The notes beneath the pieces were generated by a model. It was not told the origin of the DNA, searched no databases, and saw only the letters and a list, made by a program, of their open reading frames with translations. Below, one piece after another: positions 4,784 to 11,534 of a DNA stretch of 11,534 bases. Position 1 is the stretch's first letter. Every line of letters starts with the position of its first letter. Made by a program: the position numbers and the translations under genes. Where the stretch lies: the NCBI GenBank assembly GCA_964391995.1, contig CAYMOM010000061.1, forward strand, positions 1 to 11,534, in the 5' to 3' direction. Source of the DNA: UBA11524 sp964391995 (GTDB lineage Bacteria > Bacillota > Clostridia > Christensenellales > Aristaeellaceae).

Positions 4784-6538
4784 TCAGGCTTCGCACAGGG
4801 TGCAGAACTCGTCAATCTCGCCCTTGATGATCTCCAGGCTGGCGCGCCAGAAGTCCGCACTGCGCAGATCAATGCCCACGCTGGCAGCCACATCCGCCAC
4901 GGGCGCGGAGCCGCAGGAGCGCAGCAGCTGGTTGTACGCCGGCACAAAGGCGGCGCCCTTCTGCAGGTATTGGGCAAACACACCCTTGCCAAACAATTCG
5001 CCAAAGGCGTAGGGGAAGTTGTAGAAGTTCAGGCCGGAGGAGTAATAGTGGCTCTTGCAGGCCCACATGTAGGGGTGGCGCACCTGGGAATCCAGGCCAT
5101 CGCCATAGGTGGCATCCTGGGCGCGGAGCATGGCGTCCTTCAGTTCCTCCACGGTCATGGCATGGTCGGCCCGGGTGTCAATGACCTCGGTTTCAAACAG
5201 GTACCGGCTGAGGATGTCCACAATGGTCTGGGTGGATTCAGTCAGGGTGGCGTCCAGCAGGGTCAGTTTTTCCTCGGGGGCAGCGGCTTTCAGCACCTGA
5301 TGGGCCAGGATGGTTTCGTTGAAGATGGAGGCTGTTTCCGCCAGGGGCATGGGGGTGTCGATCATTGCATAGGGCAGGCCTGCCAGGCAGCGGTTGTGCC
5401 AGGCGTGGCCCAGCTCGTGGGCAACGGTGCTCACATCGGAAAAGCTGCCCTGGAAGTTGGTCATCACCAGGCTCCTGTCCGCAAAGTGCACCGAGGAGCA
5501 GAAGGCGCCGCCGCTCTTGCCTTCACGGGGATACACGTCAATCCACCGCTGGGCAAAGGCATTGTCCACAAAAGAGGCCATTTCCGGGTTGAACTTGCCC
5601 AGCTCCGCCATCAGCTTTTCCCGGCACTCCTCAATGGTGTAGGTACGGCTGGCATGGCCCACGGGAGCGAACAGATCGTAGAACGGCAAGCCGTTCTTGT
5701 GTCCCAGCAGCTTGGCCTTGGCCTTCAGGTAGCGGCGGAAGTGGGGCAGATACTCCTTCATGGCGGTAAGCATAGCATCCAGGGTTGCCCTGTCCATGCG
5801 GCTGTAATCCAGCGTCATGTCCAGCACGGAGTCATAATGCCTGGCCTTGGCCAGGGTGCGGGCCTCCTGCTTGATGCTGTTCAGGCAGAAGGACATGGGC
5901 AGCTCCATCCTGGCATAGGCGGCAATCTCCGCCTCGTAGGCATCCTTGCGGACGGAAGCATCCGCATCATAGGCCAGGCCGCGAACGGCGGACAGGGGCA
6001 TGGACTGGCCCCGGTATTCCACCGTATGGTTGGAATCCAGCTTGTCCCGCAGCTGGCTGAAAGCGTTGCCGCCGGACAGCTGCATCTCCAGCATCCACGG
6101 CTCCAGCTCCGGGGCCATGGTGTGCTTGCAGCTCTCCACCTTTTCCCGCAGGGCGAAGGCAATCTTCTGCAGCTTGGGGGAGGCGGCAATGCACCCCTCC
6201 AGGTTTTCCACGCTGCCCACATACCGGGTGATGGCGGAATCCACCAGGGAGGCTTCGTTCATGATCATGTCCAGCTTGTCCATGTACATGTTGGCGGCAG
6301 TGTTGCCTGCATCCACCGCCAGGGTCAGGTAAACAAAGCTGCCCACCTTGTCGCTGAGGGCGGAAAGCGCCTCATCGCTGTCCGCCAGCTTTTCCAGCCG
6401 GGCCACATCCGTCAGTGTTGCGTCCTCCAGAATGGCCCGCCGGGCGCGGATCATCTCCGGCAGCCGGGCCAGATCGGCCAAAAATTCCTCGTCCTCAAAG
6501 CTCTTGTACAGGTAGGAAAGATCCCATTGGCTGTTCAT
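4784..6538 (-). CDS. pepF: Oligoendopeptidase F (M3 family zinc metallopeptidase)
   Basis: A cytoplasmic zinc peptidase that cuts short peptides. The likely start is the ATG at 6538 (584 residues): GGAGGA (6545-6550) directly abuts the ATG at 6544 but is 6 bases from this one. Numbering from it, HELGH (374-378) supplies two zinc ligands and the catalytic Glu375. LAETASIFNE has E401 as the likely third ligand. The preceding SGGAFCS and following HYYSSGLNFYNFPYAFG (497-513) match M3B substrate-site elements. The length is close to the usual 590-600 residues, and there is no signal peptide. It follows the GntR regulator by 35 bases, suggesting co-transcription, and ends at a good terminator. It is probably a housekeeping peptide-turnover enzyme; its link to the regulator may be only positional. 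Confidence 0.95.
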   Translation of the reverse strand: MNSQWDLSYLYKSFEDEEFLADLARLPEMIRARRAILEDATLTDVARLEKLADSDEALSALSDKVGSFVYLTLAVDAGNTAANMYMDKLDMIMNEASLVDSAITRYVGSVENLEGCIAASPKLQKIAFALREKVESCKHTMAPELEPWMLEMQLSGGNAFSQLRDKLDSNHTVEYRGQSMPLSAVRGLAYDADASVRKDAYEAEIAAYARMELPMSFCLNSIKQEARTLAKARHYDSVLDMTLDYSRMDRATLDAMLTAMKEYLPHFRRYLKAKAKLLGHKNGLPFYDLFAPVGHASRTYTIEECREKLMAELGKFNPEMASFVDNAFAQRWIDVYPREGKSGGAFCSSVHFADRSLVMTNFQGSFSDVSTVAHELGHAWHNRCLAGLPYAMIDTPMPLAETASIFNETILAHQVLKAAAPEEKLTLLDATLTESTQTIVDILSRYLFETEVIDTRADHAMTVEELKDAMLRAQDATYGDGLDSQVRHPYMWACKSHYYSSGLNFYNFPYAFGELFGKGVFAQYLQKGAAFVPAYNQLLRSCGSAPVADVAASVGIDLRSADFWRASLEIIKGEIDEFCTLCEA

Positions 6539-6573
6539 GTTCATTCCTCCATATTCAGGTCATCCGTTTTCAT

Positions 6574-7260
6574 TCAGGCCTGGTTCTGCCGCTGGGCCGC
6601 CAGGGCAGCCAGGCAGTTTTCCTTGCTGCGCTCAATGTGCTTGCCCATCAGCTCGGTAAAGCTGGTCAGGTCGCGCTTTTCCACATAGTCCACCAGCTGA
6701 TAGTGCTCCTGGTGGGCGGCGGAGCGGCGGTTTTCCTGCTGGATGGACATGGCGGAGAACCGGGTGATAAACTCGTCCTGGCCCTCGATGACGCGGAGAA
6801 TGCGGTTTTGCCGGCACAGGCTGGTCAGGTGGGCATGGAAGGCCCGGGCCATGGGGGAAAGGGTTTCGATGTCCCCCCGCTCCTGCACGGCATCCATTTC
6901 ATGCAGGCGGCTGCGCAGCTGGGCAATATCCTCCGCTGTGGCGTTTTTGACAATGGCAGGCAGCGTCAGCATTTCCAGGGAGTTGCGGATGGTGTAAATC
7001 TCCTCCACATCCGCAATGGTAAAGGCCCGCACCACCACGCCGCGGCGCAGCACATACTCCACCAGGCCGTCCCGCTCCAGCTTGCGCAGCGCCTCCCGCA
7101 GGGGGGTGCGGCTGATGTGCAGGCGATCGGCATAATCGGTTTCCACAATGCGCTCGCCAGCAGGAATTTCCCCGGTGATAATGGCGTGCTTCAGCACCTC
7201 GTAGGCTATTTCCCGGATGGGTCGGCTTTCCATCATGGGCTGGAAAAGGGAGTTGTTCAT
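6574..7260 (-). CDS. GntR family transcriptional regulator, FCD (FadR) subfamily
   Basis: A 228-residue dimeric repressor type. The start at 7260 has AAAGGAG about 10 bases upstream; an earlier in-frame ATG lacks a site. Residues about 14-80 form the winged helix, with LHISRTPLREALRKLERDGLVE as the recognition helix region and RRGVVVRAF as the wing. Residues about 85-215 are an all-helical FCD effector domain. Three likely metal-binding histidines are visible (H142 in AFHAHL, H186 in EHYQL, H208 in GKHIE), but the usual Asp four residues before the first is Ala138. It is divergent from the GH127 gene, with the palindrome TTGTATACAA between, and is followed by pepF. Auto-regulation and control of GH127 are likely. 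The effector is unknown, often a sugar acid or organic acid in this subfamily. Confidence 0.92.
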   Translation of the reverse strand: MNNSLFQPMMESRPIREIAYEVLKHAIITGEIPAGERIVETDYADRLHISRTPLREALRKLERDGLVEYVLRRGVVVRAFTIADVEEIYTIRNSLEMLTLPAIVKNATAEDIAQLRSRLHEMDAVQERGDIETLSPMARAFHAHLTSLCRQNRILRVIEGQDEFITRFSAMSIQQENRRSAAHQEHYQLVDYVEKRDLTSFTELMGKHIERSKENCLAALAAQRQNQA

Positions 7261-7294
7261 GGGCGGGCAGCTCCTTTGCAATGAAGCAAAAAAT

Positions 7295-7323
7295 CAAAGT
7301 GCATGTACTTTGTTTGCACTTTG
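7295..7323. repeat. 9-bp inverted repeat in the gntR leader
   Basis: CAAAGTGCA (7295-7303) and its exact complement TGCACTTTG (7315-7323) are 11 bases apart. The right arm runs into the TTGTATACAA palindrome. It could be a second regulator site or an mRNA hairpin in the gntR 5' untranslated region. Confidence 0.5.
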
Positions 7324-7342
7324 TATACAATAATAATACAAT
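7314..7342 (+). promoter_or_regulatory. Possible GH127 promoter
   Basis: TTGCAC (7314-7319), a 17-base spacer and TACAAT (7337-7342) form the best plus-strand match before the GH127 gene, leaving a leader of about 115 bases. The TTGTATACAA palindrome lies inside the spacer. I see no better promoter nearer the gene. Confidence 0.45.
7321..7330. promoter_or_regulatory. Probable GntR/FCD operator TTGTATACAA
   Basis: A perfect 10-bp palindrome of the kind bound by many FadR-subfamily GntR proteins. It overlaps the last base of the -10 and the likely transcription start of the gntR promoter, and sits in the spacer of the proposed GH127 promoter. One bound dimer could block both directions. Confidence 0.65.
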
Positions 7343-7358
7343 GTTCACCGCCTGTCAA
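7330..7358 (-). promoter_or_regulatory. Promoter of the gntR-pepF unit
   Basis: On the minus strand a perfect TTGACA (7353-7358), a 17-base spacer and TATTAT (7330-7335) make a strong promoter. It leaves a leader of about 65 bases before the gntR start. Confidence 0.75.
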
Positions 7359-7466
7359 GGTCTGACGGGAAAAAGAGCGAATATTTCCCCGCTTTTTGCA
7401 GGAAAAGGACGGCGTTTGGTCGAATGTGGAGGTAACCTGTATATCTGAAGCAAAGGAGAGAGACTG

Positions 7467-9383
7467 ATGTATCATTCCCTGCCCCTGAAGGATATTCGCA
7501 TTACCGATCCCTTTTTCACTGCCCGCATCGAAACCGCCCGGAAGACTGCCATCCCCTACATGTGGGAAACCCTGAACGACCGGGTGCCCGGCGTGGCCCC
7601 CAGCCACTGCATGGAGAATTTCCGCATTGCCGCCGGGCTGAAGGAAGGCAAGTTTGAGGGCTGGTGGTTCCAGGACAGCGACCTGTGGAAGTGGATTGAA
7701 GGCGCTGCCTATTCCCTGGCCACCCACCCGGATGCCGCCCTGGAAAACACCGTGGATGAGGCCATCGCCCTGGCCGGCCAGGCCCAGCAGCCGGACGGCT
7801 ACCTGGACACCTATTACATCATCGGCGGGCTGGACAAGCGCTTTACCAACCTGCGAGATCACCATGAAATGTATGTGGCGGGCCACATGTTCGAGGCCGC
7901 CGTTGCCTACTTTGAGGCCACGGGCAAGCGCAGTTTGCTGGACATGGCCTGCCGCGTGGCGGACTGCTTCGATGCCCATTTCGGCCCGGAGGAAGGCAAG
8001 CTCCACGGCTATCCCGGGCATGAGGAGATCGAGCTGGGTCTGGCGAAAATGTACCGGGTCACCGGCGAGGAACGGTACATCCGCCTTGCCAAGTACTTCC
8101 TGGATGTCCGCGGGCAGCAGCCCCATTACTACGATGCCGAGCGGGACGCCCGGGGCGAAAAGCCCGGCTGGAGCGGCCTGCGCCATCCGCAAATGCCCTA
8201 CACCTACAACCAGGCTCACAAGCCTGTGCGGGAGCAAACCGAGGGCGCAGGCCATGCCGTGCGCCAGCTGTACCTGCTTTCCGGCATGGCGGATGTGGGC
8301 GAAATGGCGGGTGATCCCACCCTGGTGGCGGCGGCGGACACGGTGTTCCAGAACATCATCCACAGGCAGATGTACATCACCGGCGGCGTTGGCTCCACCC
8401 ACGAGGGCGAGGCCTTCTCCTTCGACTACGACCTGCCGCCGGAGCGCTGCTATACCGAAACCTGCGCCTCCATCGCCCTGGCCATGACTGCCAGCCGCCT
8501 GAACCGCATCCAGCCCAACGCCTGCTATGGCGACACGGTGGAGCGCGCCCTGTACAACGGCATTCTTTCCGGCGTAAGCCTGGACGGCACCAAGTATTTC
8601 TACATCAACCCCCTGGAGGTATGGCCCGAGCGCTGCATGCGCCGCCAGGACATGCATGTTGACCCGGAGCGCCTGGGCTGGTTTGGCTGTGCCTGCTGCC
8701 CGCCCAATGTGCTGCGCACCCTGACAGGCCTGGGCAGCTACATCTTTGCCGCCGATGAGGACAGCCTGCTGGTGGATCAGTACATTGCCAGCCAGGTGGA
8801 TACGGACGTGGCCGGTCAGCATGTGGCCTTTGACCTGGAGGCCAACTATCCCTGGAGCGGCGCCGTGAAGCTGACCTTCCGCTCCCCTGCCGCCCTGAAG
8901 CTGAAGCTGCGCAAGCCCGGCTGGGCCAGGGAATACCGCCTGACCCTGAACGGCGAAACCATGGACGCGCCGGTGGAAAACGGCTGCATCACCCTGGATC
9001 GCGCCTTTGCCGCCGGTGATGTGATTGCCCTGGACATGCCCATGGAGGTGCGCTTCATGTCCGCCAGCGTGCGCACACCCAACTATGTGGGCAAAACCGC
9101 CCTCATGCGCGGCCCCGTGGTGTACTGCCTGGAGGAAAAGGACAATGGCCCCATGCTGTGGAACCTGTCCGTTGTGCCCGGCACCGCCGCCGCCCAGCAC
9201 CGGGATGACCTGCTGTGCGGGGTGACCGTCATCACCTGCCAGGGCCTGCGCCAGTCCGGCGAAACCGACCTCTACGCCGAAACCCTGCCGGACACCTCCG
9301 CCCAGACCCTGACCTTTGTGCCCTACTACGCCTGGGGCAACCGGGGCGGCGGCGAGATGTCCGTGTGGGTTCACTGGGCCTGA
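7467..9383 (+). CDS. Glycoside hydrolase family 127 protein (beta-L-arabinofuranosidase type)
   Basis: A 638-residue protein of the DUF1680/GH127 family, close in length to HypBA1 of Bifidobacterium longum (658). That enzyme releases L-arabinose from beta-arabinofuranosides of plant glycoproteins, using a zinc-bound cysteine nucleophile. The key residues line up at a constant offset of seven: E315 (acid/base, in GEAFSFD), E331 and C333 (ETCAS), C410 nucleophile and C411 (GCACCPPN). The N-terminal 430 or so residues are the helical barrel and the rest beta-sandwich domains. AAAGGAG precedes the ATG. There is no signal peptide, so it probably acts on imported oligosaccharides, though no transporter is in the window. 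It is probably controlled by the divergent GntR protein. Family certain; exact substrate is not, since GH127 also contains other activities. Confidence 0.92.
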   Translation: MYHSLPLKDIRITDPFFTARIETARKTAIPYMWETLNDRVPGVAPSHCMENFRIAAGLKEGKFEGWWFQDSDLWKWIEGAAYSLATHPDAALENTVDEAIALAGQAQQPDGYLDTYYIIGGLDKRFTNLRDHHEMYVAGHMFEAAVAYFEATGKRSLLDMACRVADCFDAHFGPEEGKLHGYPGHEEIELGLAKMYRVTGEERYIRLAKYFLDVRGQQPHYYDAERDARGEKPGWSGLRHPQMPYTYNQAHKPVREQTEGAGHAVRQLYLLSGMADVGEMAGDPTLVAAADTVFQNIIHRQMYITGGVGSTHEGEAFSFDYDLPPERCYTETCASIALAMTASRLNRIQPNACYGDTVERALYNGILSGVSLDGTKYFYINPLEVWPERCMRRQDMHVDPERLGWFGCACCPPNVLRTLTGLGSYIFAADEDSLLVDQYIASQVDTDVAGQHVAFDLEANYPWSGAVKLTFRSPAALKLKLRKPGWAREYRLTLNGETMDAPVENGCITLDRAFAAGDVIALDMPMEVRFMSASVRTPNYVGKTALMRGPVVYCLEEKDNGPMLWNLSVVPGTAAAQHRDDLLCGVTVITCQGLRQSGETDLYAETLPDTSAQTLTFVPYYAWGNRGGGEMSVWVHWA

Positions 9384-9397
9384 ATACACAAAAATGG

Positions 9398-9430
9398 CGC
9401 CCCGCAGCGTTTCTGCTGCGGGGCGTTTGT
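9398..9430. terminator. Bidirectional terminator between GH127 and the cohesin gene
   Basis: A perfect 11-bp stem (9398-9408 with 9415-9425) and 6-base loop. It is followed on the plus strand by TTTGTTTG and on the minus strand by CATTTTTG. It separates two convergent genes whose stops are 52 bases apart and probably ends both transcripts. Confidence 0.85.
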
Positions 9431-9435
9431 TTGCG

Positions 9436-11145
9436 TCAGGCGCTCCGGCGGCGCATGATGGCTACGCCGGCGGCGCTGACCATCAGCAGCGCGCACCAAA
9501 TGGCCAGGGGCGTGCCATCGCCGGTCTTGGGCAGAACAGGCTTGACCTTCAGGGTAAACACTGCACTCTGGGCCGTGCCGTATTCATTGCTGGCAATGCA
9601 GTAATAGGTATAGCCATCGTTCTCCAGCTGAGCTTCGCTGGTGATGTACTGGGTGCCGGTGGCACCGTTCACCTTCACATAGCCGTGACCGTCATTGCGG
9701 TTGATGTACCACTGGTACCCGGTGGCATGGGTGGCAGAAACCATCCAGCTGCCCTTTTCCTTCTCGAAGATTTCCACCGTCTGGGGTTCCACAGGCGCGG
9801 TGAACTTGGGCAGGGGCGCATCCTTCCAGATGGCGTACAGGGTTACATCGGCGGCAATCTGATAGGGTGTAGCCAGCACTTCACCCTTCTCCTCCAGTGC
9901 CCAGCCCTTGAACAGCTTCTCCTTCGGCGCAGCAAAGCCGCACTCCGGCAGGGCATAGGGGCTGGTCACACCGGTGGCAGGCTTCATCTCGCCGGTGCCG
10001 CCATTGGGCATGAAGGTCACGGTAAAGGTGGTGGGCTTCACCTGGGTGTATTCGGCGGCAATCTGCACATCCTTGTCCGGCATCACAAAGGCGATGCTGG
10101 CACTGTCGGCAGCGCCCAGGGTCATGGTCAGTCCGTCCAGGCCGGTCCAGCGGGTGAAGGCAGCGCCTTCCACTTCATTGGCCTTCACGGAAACCGTGGC
10201 ACCCACAGCATATTCGCCGCTGCCGGTGCCGCCGTTCACCGTCACCTTGCGGGTGGGCTGCGCCATGGATGCACCGCACACATCGCACAGGAAATCGCCA
10301 TTGGCATCGGTGTGGGCGGTCAGCTTTTCCAGCGTCTTGGGCGTGCGGCTGATCTCCGCCTTGCACGCAGAGCAGTACACCACTTCATCACAGCTGCCGG
10401 CGGCCTGGCAGGTGGCAGGCACCAGGTTCTCCTGCACGGGGGCGGCAGGGGTGTGACCAGTCATGGGAATATCCAGCTTGGTGCGGCTGATCTCCGCCTT
10501 GCACACGGAGCAGTACACCACTTCATCACAGCTGCCGGCAGCCAGGCAGGTGGCAGGCACCAGGTTCTCCTGCACGGGGGCGGCAGGGGTGTGGCTGGTC
10601 AGCATGGGCACAGGCTCGGTCTTGGTGGCGGTGCAGCCATGGTTGGTGCAGGTGAAGGTCTTCACGCCTTCCGCCTGGCAGGTGGCAGGGGTGGTGATTT
10701 CGCCATCGTCCCAGATGTGGAAAACGTTGATGGCTGTTTTGTCGGCCAGAAGCAAACCAGTGGTTTCCTCTTCATCGATGGTTCCTTCAAAAACCACCTT
10801 TCCGCCAACATAATAGGTTCCTTCCGGAGCATCCGGCTTGATCTTCAATGTAACGGAAGCAAACTCACCCAGGGAAAGAGCACCGCTGGCATCGAACAGA
10901 GAGAAGACCTGACCGGAAGTTTCAGGAATCGTCAGGCACGACATCGACAGCTGCTCAGCCTTGACAAACTCGAATACCTTCCAGTCGATATCAAAGGCAA
11001 TGTTAGCAATCGCAGCCTTGTTGGGATTGCCGGCGATCGCGAGCTTGACCTTCACTTCGCTGCCGGCATGGTAGTCAGCTGCGAAAGCCGTGGCTGCAAT
11101 GGCCAGGCAGAGAATCAGCAGCAGGATGCCTGAAAACCGTTTCAT
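9436..11145 (-). CDS. LPKTG-anchored surface protein with N-terminal cohesin-like domain
   Basis: A 569-residue secreted protein. Residues 1-23 are a signal peptide ending AFAA. Residues about 24-142 look like a cohesin: AGSEVKVKLAIAG, IANIAFDIDWKVFEFV, and ASVTLKIKPDAPEGTYYV follow the cohesin strand pattern. Three Cys-rich repeats follow (about 143-183, 184-229, 230-277; C-x2-C and C-x5-C spacings), then an InlB-like repeat (about 298-366), a Listeria-Bacteroides repeat (about 374-440, with FMPNGGTGEM and LFKGWAL), an Ig-like domain (about 450-534), LPKTG (538-542), a hydrophobic helix and RRR tail for sortase anchoring. AAGGGG lies 9 bases before the ATG. It lies 51 bases after the dockerin-encoding gene, so probably in one operon. 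It may display dockerin-bearing proteins on the cell wall. Architecture is read from sequence; the cohesin call needs a profile search. Confidence 0.85.
   Translation of the reverse strand: MKRFSGILLLILCLAIAATAFAADYHAGSEVKVKLAIAGNPNKAAIANIAFDIDWKVFEFVKAEQLSMSCLTIPETSGQVFSLFDASGALSLGEFASVTLKIKPDAPEGTYYVGGKVVFEGTIDEEETTGLLLADKTAINVFHIWDDGEITTPATCQAEGVKTFTCTNHGCTATKTEPVPMLTSHTPAAPVQENLVPATCLAAGSCDEVVYCSVCKAEISRTKLDIPMTGHTPAAPVQENLVPATCQAAGSCDEVVYCSACKAEISRTPKTLEKLTAHTDANGDFLCDVCGASMAQPTRKVTVNGGTGSGEYAVGATVSVKANEVEGAAFTRWTGLDGLTMTLGAADSASIAFVMPDKDVQIAAEYTQVKPTTFTVTFMPNGGTGEMKPATGVTSPYALPECGFAAPKEKLFKGWALEEKGEVLATPYQIAADVTLYAIWKDAPLPKFTAPVEPQTVEIFEKEKGSWMVSATHATGYQWYINRNDGHGYVKVNGATGTQYITSEAQLENDGYTYYCIASNEYGTAQSAVFTLKVKPVLPKTGDGTPLAIWCALLMVSAAGVAIMRRRSA
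10343..10593 (-). repeat. Recent 138-bp-period duplication within the surface protein gene
   Basis: Segments 10343-10455 and 10481-10593 (113 bases each) differ at only about four positions and are 138 bases (46 codons) apart. They encode the two near-identical Cys-rich units beginning HTPAAPVQENLVPATC. The near identity at the DNA level shows recent duplication or ongoing recombination. Confidence 0.85.
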
Positions 11146-11196
11146 TTTGATTTACCCCTTTCAATTCGATCATTTGATTTATCCTCAGGACTGTTC

Positions 11197-11534
11197 TTAC
11201 TTCAGAACCACATCCCAGCCCGCAAGGTACTTCAGCAGCCGCAGCGCATCGAACATGTTGATGACGCCATCGCCGTTGACATTGGCGTTGTCACCGTTGA
11301 TTTTCACGTTCCAGCCTGTCAGGTACTTCAGCAGCCGCAGCGCATCGAACATATTGACATGCCCATCGCCAGTCACATCACCGGGCAAACGTTTGCCGGA
11401 ACCGGCAGGTGTTGCCGTAGGTGCCTGGGTGGGTGTTGCCGTGGGCGCCTGGGTAGGCGTTGCCGTGGGTGCCTGGGTAGGTGTTGCCGTGGGCGCCTGG
11501 GTGGGTGTCGCCGTGGGCGCCTGGGTGGGTGTCG
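11197..11534 (-). CDS. Dockerin-containing protein, C-terminal part (5' end outside window)
   Basis: 111 residues are visible; the frame stays open to the right edge. The C-terminal 63 or so residues are a type I dockerin: two calcium-loop/helix units, GDVTGDGHVNMFDALRLLKYL and then NVNGDGVINMFDALRLLKYL, with Asp/Asn at the calcium positions. Both helices carry the same MFDALRLLKYL face, as in dockerins that can bind in two orientations. Before it is a low-complexity linker of TPTQAPTA repeats. Dockerins dock enzymes or structural proteins onto cohesins. The next gene, 51 bases downstream, has a cohesin-like domain. The N-terminal part, which would tell whether this is an enzyme, is not seen. 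A TTG at 11388 could be misread as a start, but it has no ribosome binding site and the frame continues upstream. Confidence 0.92.
   Translation of the reverse strand, partial: TPTQAPTATPTQAPTATPTQAPTATPTQAPTATPTQAPTATPAGSGKRLPGDVTGDGHVNMFDALRLLKYLTGWNVKINGDNANVNGDGVINMFDALRLLKYLAGWDVVLK
11225..11357 (-). repeat. Paired 37-bp repeats encoding the two dockerin helices
   Basis: Segments 11225-11261 and 11321-11357 are identical except for one base and encode the MFDALRLLKYL helix of each dockerin half. Dockerin halves are always related at the protein level, but near-identical DNA points to recent duplication or gene conversion. Confidence 0.85.
11411..11534 (-). repeat. 24-bp tandem repeats encoding a TPTQAPTA linker
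   Basis: Five full 24-base units (11411, 11435, 11459, 11483 and 11507) and the start of a sixth differ at one to four bases each, mostly at codon third positions. They encode the eight-residue Thr/Pro/Ala/Gln unit linking the dockerin to the unseen upstream part. The array continues past the window. Confidence 0.9.

Noticed and set aside
4778..6688. A 636-codon plus-strand open frame opposite pepF
   Set aside because: Shadow frame with the same Gly/His/Gln-rich bias; it also crosses into the gntR gene, while pepF has full catalytic motifs.
7257..9389. A 710-codon open frame on the minus strand opposite the GH127 gene
   Set aside because: It is a shadow of a GC-rich coding strand: low-complexity Gly/His/Ala/Val-rich translation, no family resemblance, and it would overlap the gntR start and promoter.
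9316..11133. A 605-codon plus-strand open frame opposite the cohesin gene
   Set aside because: The translation has internal repeats only because the real minus-strand gene does; no start signal, and it begins inside GH127.
11411..11534. Tandem repeats as a possible CRISPR array
   Set aside because: The units are 24 bases with no spacers and keep a TPTQAPTA reading frame leading into the dockerin.
9436..11534. A full cellulosome gene cluster
   Set aside because: Only one cohesin-like domain and one dockerin are visible, with no multi-cohesin scaffoldin or carbohydrate-binding module; the larger claim is not supported by this window.

Overview
The window is GC-rich bacterial DNA that reads as a gut-type Clostridia (Bacillota) genome, probably close to Oscillospirales/Ruminococcaceae. 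The reasons are strong AGGAGG-type ribosome binding sites, the infC-rpmI-rplT operon, a sodium-pump decarboxylase beta subunit, an LPKTG sortase-anchored protein, and cohesin and dockerin domains in adjacent genes. The taxon is an inference. No mobile element, rRNA or CRISPR array was seen.

Layout from left to right. (1) 1-2792, minus strand: 6-phosphofructokinase (pfkA), a nine-helix sodium-pump decarboxylase beta subunit, and a tiny OadG-like membrane protein, closely packed as one operon. Two hairpins follow, one of them a good terminator, and then the first codons of another minus-strand gene at the left edge. (2) 2922-4354, minus strand: the translation operon infC-rpmI-rplT, with a near-consensus promoter, a structured leader that looks like a transcription attenuator, a probable non-canonical AUC start for infC, and a clear terminator. 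(3) 4407-4716, plus strand: a promoter, tRNA-Ser(UGA), tRNA-Ser(GCU) and an 18-bp terminator stem. (4) 4724-7260, minus strand: a GntR/FCD regulator followed by an M3-family oligoendopeptidase F, with a terminator. (5) 7467-9383, plus strand: a GH127 family glycosidase (beta-L-arabinofuranosidase type) divergent from the regulator. One perfect palindrome, TTGTATACAA, lies where it could control both divergent promoters. (6) 9398-11534, minus strand: a dockerin-ending protein running off the right edge, then a secreted LPKTG protein with an N-terminal cohesin-like domain.

How the parts may work together. The cohesin is on a predicted wall-anchored protein and the dockerin is on the protein encoded just upstream in the same direction, so they are candidates for a small surface complex of the cellulosome type. 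The GntR regulator probably controls itself (and perhaps pepF) and the GH127 enzyme, linking arabinoside breakdown to an unknown effector. The decarboxylase beta and gamma-like subunits imply sodium export coupled to decarboxylation, but no carboxyltransferase or biotin carrier is in view. Least explained are the tiny OadG-like protein, which carries a copy of the beta subunit's ion-site motif, the cohesin/dockerin pair, and the infC leader.
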